The notes beneath the pieces were generated by a model. It was not told where the DNA came from and made no database searches. It worked only from the letters and a program-made list of their open reading frames with translations. Positions 1 through 24,970 of a stretch of 27,500 nucleotides of DNA are shown here, one piece after another. Each line of letters starts with the position of its first letter. The stretch's first letter is position 1. A program made the position numbers and the translations under genes. The DNA is from Salpingoeca rosetta (lineage: Eukaryota; Opisthokonta; Choanoflagellata; Craspedida; Salpingoecidae). Location of the stretch: assembly GCF_000188695.1 (NCBI RefSeq), contig NW_004754927.1, forward strand, positions 810,051 through 837,550, given 5' to 3'.

Positions 1-375
1 GTCTGCGCATGAGTGGCTGTGAGCAGCTCGATGGGTGGGAGTGTAGTCGAAACAAGTTTGTGCAAGTTCGTGCAAGTTCGTGCAAGCACTGCAGGTTTGG
101 GCTTACGTGGCGATCCTGCCGGCTGTACACCGCTGCTCTCGACCAGAACCAGCAACGCGATGACACAGGCGCGCAAGCACACACACACACACAAGCACAC
201 GCGAACATTTGTCAGTATCCACGCAAAGGCACACACGAGGCAGGGGGACCGAAAGACGGAGAGGCAGGCAAAGAGACAGAGACTCTGTGGGAGAGAGGGG
301 AGAGGAAGAGACAGGTGGACAGACACGCACGCAGAGGCAAAGAAACAGAGAGAGACAGAGAGAGAGATCACGCAT

Positions 376-377
<2 letters not shown>

Positions 378-432
<55 letters not shown>
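378..432. repeat. (CA)n microsatellite
   Basis: Uninterrupted CA dinucleotide run of about 27 units, placed after a GAGA-rich purine tract. It creates long spurious Thr-His frames on both strands. Confidence 0.95.
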
Positions 433-435
<3 letters not shown>

Positions 436-791
436 GAGCGCCAAACAACCACCTTTTCTTCACAAATGAGGCGTTCAAGAGGTTCGGTGTTGGTCTCCCT
501 TTCGGCGACGATACAATGAGTGACGCGTCTGGCGATATTGTCGCCATGGCTAACTATTGTCTATCCACACCAGCAGCCTTGTCGATTCGACAAAGGGACA
601 GGCCTTCGAGCGTGTCGCGAGCTGTGCAGTTTGCGCGGCAAAATGTAACGTCTGTGTCACACCGCACTGTGTGCCGTGTGCCGCTGCCACCAAAAACGAC
701 TCACTCACTCAAACACACACTCGCACACGCGCGCGCAAATAAACGAAGCACACACGCTGTGTTTGGTTGCAGTGTTCCTTCAGTCGCTTGT

Positions 792-792
<1 letters not shown>

Positions 793-825
<33 letters not shown>
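793..825. repeat. (CA)n microsatellite
   Basis: Short pure CA run of about 16 units in non-coding DNA. Confidence 0.93.
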
Positions 826-828
<3 letters not shown>

Positions 829-1029
829 GTCGATGAGTGCAGTGCTGCTTCTTGCTGGCTGGTGGTGGTGTCGGTTGATGACGGTTGATGATGAGGATGA
901 TGATGATGACAATGACGCGACGGAAAAAACGGCTGCCGCCTTTTTTTTTCATTAGTTGCGCATCAAATAAAACGCTAGAGCACAGTGAAGGAAAAGGTGG
1001 ACGCACTTCCCGCGCAAATCAAAATCGTA

Positions 1030-1275
1030 CTAATCGTACAGCAGTGCTCGCTTGTGGCGGTTGACATGCGAGTCGAGCGAGTCGATGAGGGGTTTCAGCA
1101 CATCATCAACACTTGAACAAGTCATCAGGAGGCGACTGGCAACCAACAGCAACAACCGCGACAACTCACACTTCAAGCCGGCATACGAGGCGTCGTTGGA
1201 AGCGCCCTGCTCTTTGCTGACTGACTCACATGACAACTCCTCACCCATTCTGGCCTTTCTGGGTTGTGACGGCAA
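1030..1275 (-). CDS. Possible C-terminal exon of an unrecognised gene
   Basis: On the minus strand an open frame of about 80 codons ends in TAG at 1030-1032. Its C-terminal half reads as an amphipathic, leucine-rich helical segment (core ELSRLLLLVASRLL, ending HVNRHKRALLYD) that is not low complexity, unlike nearly all other frames in this region. That makes a real terminal exon plausible. A CAG acceptor lies just upstream at about 1280. I could not find clear upstream exons between 1300 and 2160 and I do not recognise the family. It could also be a chance frame; no function is proposed. Confidence 0.3.
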   Translation of the reverse strand: MPSQPRKARMGEELSCESVSKEQGASNDASYAGLKCELSRLLLLVASRLLMTCSSVDDVLKPLIDSLDSHVNRHKRALLYD

Positions 1276-1372
1276 ATGCTGCAGTCGGCCTTGAATTGTT
1301 CAAAACTGTCAAGGAAAGTTCACAAGGTTCGGATCTCCTTTGTTTGGTGCTCAAGGTGTTCTGTCCTTCTTC

Positions 1373-1447
1373 ACACCACACACACGCACACGCACACATA
1401 CACACACACACGCACACGCACACGCACACCGCACACGCACACACACA
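1373..1447. repeat. (CA)n/(CACG)n microsatellite
   Basis: Imperfect CA repeat with interspersed CACG and CATA units in non-coding DNA. Confidence 0.9.
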
Positions 1448-2008
1448 TGAGGACGCCTTGCACCCGTGACAGGCAAGCAAAGAAGCAAGCAAGAAGACCT
1501 TCAGTGTTCGTCATCATGCTGTTGTTCTTCTGTTCCGAACCAACAAAGGGACAACACTGCCACCAACGCATAAGCGGGCACGCATGCATGCATGCAAGGC
1601 AAAGGGCCAAAGCGCCAAGGTCACCCGCGCCATGAACAGCTAGCCAGAACGACCGACAATGACACCGCGGAGAAGGTGGTCCATTGTCATTTACGCCAGC
1701 CAGCAGCAGATCAGAACATCTGACCAAGGGACATAGCACACAGCTACCACAACAACAACAACGGCTGCAGCCACTCGTCGTTGCAAGCACGCACACAGCA
1801 CACCAACAATCGTTGCAAACACGCGTCTCCCTTGCACACTTGCACAGCTGTCCAATCAGTGAGGTGAGACCCTCCAAGGCAACGTCACTGGCGCAGTCTT
1901 GTCAACAAACAAACAACCGACGACAACCTCAACAGCACCTCGACACCTGTGTTGTGGACACCTTCTACAGACCGCTATAGCCTCGTCTCTTCTCATTCTC
2001 CCCTAAGC

Positions 2009-2083
2009 CACACACACACACACACACATACAGACACACACACACACGCACACATACAGACACACAGACACACACACACTCAC
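2009..2083. repeat. (CA)n microsatellite with CAGA units
   Basis: Imperfect CA run with CAGA and CATA interruptions, ending about 80 bp before the start codon of the WOPR gene, so probably promoter or 5' untranslated sequence. Confidence 0.9.
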
Positions 2084-2162
2084 ATCAACGACCTTCGGAG
2101 CCTGAAGTCCTTGCCCTTCCCGAGTGTAGCACAGCGACAAGCAACGCGCTCTCGAGGGCAGC

Positions 2163-3611
2163 ATGTCGACATCCCTTCGTCCACGCCCACGCCAAGCTCG
2201 CAGGAGCAGCGTCCACTCCAGCAGCAGCACACCAGCCAAGCACATCTTCGCCCCTTCCTTCATGGGCAGCATGACGTCCACCAAGGACTACGAGCGCGTC
2301 TTCGAGGCTGCACGCACCGGCAAATGCCACGTGATTCGCCAGCGCTCCTCAGATTGGGTGCGCACACATGGGCTCATTGAAGGCATGGGCTTTGTCTTTG
2401 ACACCAAGGTCATCAAGCGCTGGACAGACGGCATCACATGGTGCGTTGATGCGCCTTTGTGTGCTTGTATGCGCGTGTGCGTGCGTGTGCTCGTGTGTGC
2501 GTGTGTGCGTGTGTGCGTGTGCGTGTGTGCGTGTGTGCGTGTGCCATCTCTTGCGCCTTGTGTGCCCTTGCGCCCTTGCATACCGTGCATGCATGCACGC
2601 AAACTCATCCCTTGCTTCTCCTCTTCCCCCTCCCCAACCGACACGCCAGGTCCGATTCCATTCACCCGCATGGCGGAAATGTCATGATCTACCGTGAGCT
2701 CACGCGCCAGGCCACGCGGTCAAAACGCCTCAGTGAAGTGAAGGATGGCCTGCGCAAGAAAACGCTCAAGGACCCAAAGTCCACGCTCAAGGTCGTCTAT
2801 TACTACAGAGAAAGGTGTGTGCGTGTGCGTGTGCTTGAGTGCTTGTGTATGGGGTGTGCGTGCGTGTGCTTGTGCTTGTGTATGGGTGTGTGTGTGTGCT
2901 TTTGTGCTTGTGCTTGTGTATGTGTGTGTGTGTGCGCTTTTGTGCTTGTGCGATGTGTTAGTACTTGTGCTTGCCTGTGCTTGTGTCTGTATCTGTGGTT
3001 GTTGCTCATACCCCACCGCCTCGCAACGCCCGTCCCCACAGATCTGCAGATAAATACGGGACATTGACAATGTTCAACCCTGGAACAATGTACTCAGGCC
3101 ACGACCAGAGCGAAATCGACAGTGAGTTGATCTGCCCACGCATACACGTGTACTCATGCCCTTGTGCTCATGAGTTGTGCGGAGTGTGCACGTGCTCTCC
3201 AAGATGCGAGGCAGGATGATGCTGTGCCATATCAGCATGCTCGTGGCTCAATCACTGACTTGTTTTCGTGCCATACTTGCTCTCCTCCAGGTGCCTTCTT
3301 TCTGCTCGGCCTGCGGGACCTTCGCGTTTACTGCCTCCCCAATGGCAAGACACACAAGGAGTGGGCAAACTCCACAAGCCGCCCGGCGTCAGCGTCGCCC
3401 TCACCATCGGACACATCCGACGCCGCATCGGAGCCAGAGGTGCTCGTCGCCACCCCCAGTGCACATGTCCCGCGCGTGCGGGCAGCCGCGCCCAAGGCAG
3501 TGCGGCGACGCAGCAGTGGCGGACGCATGCTGCGTCCTACTGCCAAGCTGGCCAGGTCCTCGTCACAGCAGCTCTTTGGCCGCCCAGTATCGCCAGTCAT
3601 GCCACCCATGC

Positions 3612-3654
<43 letters not shown>

Positions 3655-4090
3655 TGTGGTGCGGCCTCTACTCGATGGCAACGACATTCGCCCGCACAGC
3701 TCGGCATCAGACGCGGAGCCGGTTGCGCTTGTGGAGGAGGATGTGCAGCACATGCTCAGCAGACACGCTGGCAGCGACTCCCCTCACCCTGACGAAGAAC
3801 GGTTGTACAGCAGTGACCAGCAACACATGCAGCAAATGCATTGGCAACAGTGTCCGCCGCCTCGTCAAATGATGACTTCCCCAACACCATCCTCGTCTTC
3901 GTCATCGCTTTCTTCAGCTGCCTCCTCATCCACCTCTTCGCCACAAGACATGGCCACATCCCGTACAGCAGCAGCGGCAGCGGCAGCAGCACACCTGGCT
4001 TTCACTTCGTCGTGCGCGCCGCACATGTGGCACCCGGTTCCTCACTACCACCGCCACATGTTGCCTCGATCTGATGTGTATTGTGAGTGA
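2163..4090 (+). CDS. WOPR-domain (Gti1/Pac2-type) transcription regulator
   Basis: Four exons: 2163-2440, 2650-2814, 3042-3121, 3291-4090; total 1323 nt, 440 residues, all introns GT-AG and in phase. Residues about 34-110 match the first WOPR half: FMGSMTSTKDYERVFEAART, then the signature RWTDG at 86-90 followed by TW and, after a short gap, IYREL at 106-110. Residues about 122-195 match the second half: a Gly-Leu-Arg-Lys-Lys-Thr stretch, then KVVYYY and later LRDLRVYCLPNG. Known WOPR proteins (fungal Wor1, Ryp1, Gti1, Pac2) bind DNA through both halves and act in the nucleus as developmental master regulators. The C-terminal half is Ser/Pro/Ala-rich with 14 glutamines at 282-295, as in many regulators. 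The ATG at 2163 was chosen because it opens the frame; the ATG at residue 34 is an alternative start. Family assignment rests on motifs; target genes are unknown. Confidence 0.85.
2441..2649 (+). repeat. WOPR intron 1, GT-rich
   Basis: Intron between the GTGCGT donor after codon 92 and the acceptor ending ACACGCCAG. The first half is a (GTGTGC)n repeat on the sense strand; a pyrimidine-rich tract (CTTCTCCTCTTCCCCCTCCC) precedes the acceptor. Confidence 0.88.
2815..3041 (+). repeat. WOPR intron 2, GT-rich
   Basis: The donor GTGTGTGC opens directly into a degenerate repeat of TGTGCTTGTG units; the intron ends at CGTCCCCACAG. The choice of acceptor keeps the frame and yields Arg-Ser-Ala-Asp-Lys-Tyr across the junction. 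Confidence 0.85.
3611..3652 (+). repeat. (CAA)14 coding poly-glutamine tract
   Basis: Fourteen pure CAA codons in exon 4 of the WOPR gene, giving residues Q282-Q295. The pure codon repeat should be length-variable between strains. Confidence 0.97.
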
Positions 4091-5129
4091 TGTGCTTGCT
4101 GTGGTGTGGCTCTATTCTTACCTGTCTTCACTCCCCTGTTGGTTCACCTCCCCCGCCCCCTTTGTCCTCCTGTCGATTCGACGCGTGTACAACTCGCTCA
4201 TCCACAAGGACCTCCCTCTGTTTGTTTCGTTCAATGAGATGTACTTGTGCCGAACAGCATGTGCTGGTTGCATGCTCCCTTCGATCCGTTGACTACCGCC
4301 TTCAAAGAACACTCCTCCTCTCGTCTAATGTGTGCCCCACCTCCGCCACAATTGTCCGTGGAGCTGATCGATCTGTCAGTCTCTGTCAGAGAGGCAAGTG
4401 TCTATTCGACGCATTTGCGGCCCTTTTCCCTTTGGCATGTATTGTTTACGCCCTCGCTTGTTTCGTGGTTATGGTAGTCATGTGATGCCTAGACTTGGTC
4501 GCGTTTCGCACACGCGCATGCAGAAAGAGCCCAACGGTAGCCACGTTGTGACTGCTGTGTTCAGATGATGATACAAATCCCAATCAACCTACGACAATGA
4601 TATGAGACACACGGTCAGGATGCCAGATAGAAGTCAATGGCAGAACGAAATTGGCAGATACAAGTAGTGGGGAAAGCGATTCTAAGACGAGGCGATAATG
4701 GACAAAGTGAGATGAGTGGCACGCCAGCGTTGCAGACACGAGACTCACATCGGTTACACCAACGTGCGCAAAACAACGCGCACGAAGCATGGAAGCAAAG
4801 CACAACACACCATGACAGTTATGACAATCGCATCAGTGAGCAATAAGGTGACATAGAACAAAGAACAAAATCCTTCACTTCGTTCCAGGGTCAAGAAGAC
4901 AAGCAGACAAAGGACATGTCACAGCCCTGCCTTTTCGCGATGGGGCTGATACGAAAATAGACGTACACAAACAGACATAGGTAGACGCAGACACACACTT
5001 GCACACACTTGCACACACACACACACTTGCAGACAGACAGACGGACAGTCAGAGAGACAGGCGGACAGACAGACAGGCAGACAGACACAGACACAGACAT
5101 ACACACACACAGAGATACATGCGCACTGG
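4091..5129. other. Spacer between convergent WOPR and CCP1 genes
   Basis: Holds the two 3' untranslated regions. Frames here (for example 4087-4485 and 4637-4846, plus) have no recognisable domain and a base composition closer to non-coding DNA. No clear AATAAA signal was found for either gene. A CA/CAGA repeat lies next to the CCP1 stop codon. Confidence 0.6.
4982..5112. repeat. (CA)n and (CAGA)n microsatellite
   Basis: Mixed run of ACAC, ACTTGCAC and ACAGACAG units immediately 3' of the CCP1 stop codon, probably within its 3' untranslated region. Confidence 0.9.
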
Positions 5130-14370
<9,241 letters not shown>

Positions 14371-14777
14371 CGCTGCCTCGCTTGCAAGCGCTGGTCCAGG
14401 ATGTTGGTCTGTGTTGGATGGTCGATATATTGCTTGGCACACTCAAAATGGGAAGTCAAGCTGCTGCGTTCTGCGTGCGTGTGCCCGTATGTGTCTGTGT
14501 ATGCGCGTGTGTGTGTGCTTGTGTGTGTGTGGTTGTGCTTGTAAGTGAGGGAGTCCTCGATGGCTGCCTGAGGCTTTGCGCTGCTCTTGAAAGGCGCAAC
14601 GGTTGTGGAGGGTGCGAGATGTGTGATGGTTGGTTGGCTGGCTGGCTGGTAGTTGGGGAATTTCGCTCGTCGCTCAACCAGCGTCTCCCAACAAAAAATT
14701 TTTGAATCTGGCGGAGGGTCTGCCGCGACTTATTCGAATGTTTTGTGTGTCTTTGTGTCACACGTGCACACACACAT

Positions 14778-14814
<37 letters not shown>

Positions 14815-14828
14815 AACACCCACACGCA

Positions 14829-14891
<63 letters not shown>

Positions 14892-15136
14892 GCACACACA
14901 CACACACACACACGCTCACCCCCCACCCCACCACACACACACACGAATATGTAGCTTCAGTCCGATTGGTTCGTTCAAGTTCAATGCGAAATTAATATAC
15001 ATAAAATGTCATTGTCACATCACATAAGAGTAGCAAAAGGAATGAAATGGGCAAAACAAAAGCACTCGTCCGCACTGCCCATGATGCCGACCACGTCCAC
15101 ACCAGGACCCTTCTACACCTTCCCCTCAACCAAACA
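14371..15136. other. Spacer between cadherin 3' end and CCP1 5' end
   Basis: Both genes run on the minus strand, so this holds the cadherin 3' untranslated region and the CCP1 promoter and 5' leader. The frame of CCP1 stays open up to a GTG at 14442, but the first ATG is at 14370. A large CA block lies at about 14765-14945. An AT-rich patch at about 14989-15012 is the only such patch in the spacer; its role is unknown. Confidence 0.6.
14765..14945. repeat. (CA)n microsatellite cluster
   Basis: Several CA runs separated by CATCC, CATAAACACC, CACGCACTC and CCCCCACCCC interruptions, in the spacer upstream of CCP1. Confidence 0.94.
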
Positions 15137-23051
<7,915 letters not shown>

Positions 23052-23066
<15 letters not shown>

Positions 23067-23745
23067 TGTTGTGGTGAGTGAGAGGTGTGTTGTTGTTGTG
23101 GGTTGTTGTGGCCATATGTGACTACATTTCATGGTGTTCAGAGCGACATGTCAACTTCGGAGGGTAGTGGTGGGCAGCGTGTTGCCAGCACGACCGCCAT
23201 GGGTAGTGGTGGCAGCAGCAGCAAAGCCGTGTCGTTTGCGACGGCGCGCGGGATTGATGCCATGCAGTTTGCCGAGTCGCGCATCCAAGAGATCAAGGGC
23301 CTCCTCTCAACCCTCTCTGGCCCAGATCGCGTCCGCCGCGTGGTGCGTATGATTGAAAGCGTGAGTGTGAGTGTGAGTGTGAGTGTGAGCGAATGTGTGA
23401 ATGTGTGAGTGTGTGAGTGAGTGTGAGTGTGAGTGTGCGTGTGAGTGTGAGTGTGAGTGTGAGTGTGAGTGTGCGTGTGAGTGTGAGCGAATGTGTGAAT
23501 GTGTGAATGTGTGAGTGTGTGAGTGAGTGTGAATGTGTGCGTGTGTGAATACAACTTGCTGTGTGGGTATCAATCCTGTGGGAATGCGCTGCACATTTGG
23601 CGTCACCTTCGATCCTCACTCTGCTTGGACAGCATCAAACGATGCCGAGGCATATGCGCCGAAGGGCAACCAGCCACAACGTCAAGCGGCTGCCCATTCG
23701 TCTTCGCCAAGCAGCAATTAGAGTGAGTGACAATGCGTGGGAGTG
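23052..23745. repeat. Copy A of a perfect 694-bp tandem duplication
   Basis: Sequence from AACAACGGCAGG to GCGTGGGAGTG recurs 714 bp downstream without a difference I could find, including the GTGAGT microsatellite of POP1 intron 1. It contains the first 15 bases of the cadherin coding region, the divergent promoter, POP1 exons 1 and 2 and the start of intron 2. Copy A is joined to copy B by a 20-bp spacer (23746-23765). Confidence 0.96.
23067..23147. promoter_or_regulatory. Shared divergent promoter/leader of cadherin and POP1
   Basis: Only 81 bp separate the cadherin ATG (minus) from the POP1 ATG (plus). The stretch is GT-rich (repeats of TGTTG and GTGAG) and must hold at least parts of both leaders. 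No TATA box is seen. A possible leader intron for POP1 (GTGAGTGAG at 23074, TTCAG at 23137-23141) would fit the splice rules, which would place the true POP1 start of transcription further left, inside the cadherin exon. Confidence 0.55.
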
Positions 23746-24916
23746 CCATCGGATTGTCGAACGCGAACAACGGCAGGCATTGTTGTGGTGAGTGAGAGGT
23801 GTGTTGTTGTTGTGGGTTGTTGTGGCCATATGTGACTACATTTCATGGTGTTCAGAGCGACATGTCAACTTCGGAGGGTAGTGGTGGGCAGCGTGTTGCC
23901 AGCACGACCGCCATGGGTAGTGGTGGCAGCAGCAGCAAAGCCGTGTCGTTTGCGACGGCGCGCGGGATTGATGCCATGCAGTTTGCCGAGTCGCGCATCC
24001 AAGAGATCAAGGGCCTCCTCTCAACCCTCTCTGGCCCAGATCGCGTCCGCCGCGTGGTGCGTATGATTGAAAGCGTGAGTGTGAGTGTGAGTGTGAGTGT
24101 GAGCGAATGTGTGAATGTGTGAGTGTGTGAGTGAGTGTGAGTGTGAGTGTGCGTGTGAGTGTGAGTGTGAGTGTGAGTGTGAGTGTGCGTGTGAGTGTGA
24201 GCGAATGTGTGAATGTGTGAATGTGTGAGTGTGTGAGTGAGTGTGAATGTGTGCGTGTGTGAATACAACTTGCTGTGTGGGTATCAATCCTGTGGGAATG
24301 CGCTGCACATTTGGCGTCACCTTCGATCCTCACTCTGCTTGGACAGCATCAAACGATGCCGAGGCATATGCGCCGAAGGGCAACCAGCCACAACGTCAAG
24401 CGGCTGCCCATTCGTCTTCGCCAAGCAGCAATTAGAGTGAGTGACAATGCGTGGGAGTGGGTGTATGTGTGTGCGTGTGTGTGCGTGTGTGTGTTCTTGT
24501 ATGTGTGTGCGTGTATGTGTGTGTGTGTGCTTTTGTATTTGTGTGCGTGTGTGGCAACTGTGCGTAAGGCTGTGCGCAACGCTGCTTATGCCTGACGGCT
24601 GTGGCGTGCGCTCATGTGTGCGTTTCTTTTCCCCTTGGTTGTGGAAAAAGGAAATGGAGAGGGTGCCACCGCCAAAGCAATCTGGAACAGCTGCCAAGAA
24701 GAGCCGCGAGAAGAAACGGTCCCGCCGCAACCGTCGTCGCCCTTCAAACCTGAACCGGGAGTACGCAAAGCGGTCCGCTCACAAGGTACATGCACTTGTT
24801 TGTGTGTGTATGTGTATGTGTATGTGTGTATGTGTGTGCGCGAAATGTGTTCCTTTGAGGTGAAACAGTCCCCACTGGAATACAGTCGAGTAACGAATGA
24901 GCCTGCTTTCCCTCAC

Positions 24917-24970
<54 letters not shown>

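Larger units (their letters stand above)
1..1029. other. Non-coding stretch rich in CA repeats
   Basis: No convincing exon is seen here. The open frames are almost all poly-Thr-His or poly-Val-Cys readings of CA/GT repeats. A purine-rich tract of GAGA and ACAGAGAG type lies at about 238-366 and a GAT-rich tract (acidic if translated) at about 885-915. An AATAAA sequence occurs on the plus strand near 966, so this could be the 3' end of a plus-strand gene starting left of the window, but no supporting exon was found. Confidence 0.5.
1276..2162. other. Spacer upstream of the WOPR gene
   Basis: Contains CA-rich microsatellite blocks at about 1373-1447 and 2009-2083 and otherwise unremarkable sequence. 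Frames such as the minus-strand one over 1371-1877 are Cys-rich and show no domain pattern. The 5' untranslated region and promoter of the gene starting at 2163 should lie here. No TATA box or other regulatory site could be assigned with confidence. Confidence 0.5.

Noticed and set aside
1371..1877. Minus-strand Cys-rich frame
   Set aside because: No motif, no convincing splice sites, and its C-terminal half is a translated GT repeat.
4637..4846. Small plus-strand frame with ATG start
   Set aside because: No recognisable motif, no splice context, and it lies in the 3' spacer of two convergent genes.
14371..14442. N-terminal extension of CCP1 starting at 14442
   Set aside because: The codon there is GTG, not ATG. 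In a nuclear eukaryotic gene the first in-frame ATG at 14370 is the better start.
23781..23862. Second cadherin gene start in copy B
   Set aside because: Only five cadherin codons are retained; after the junction the frame is unrelated and stops soon.
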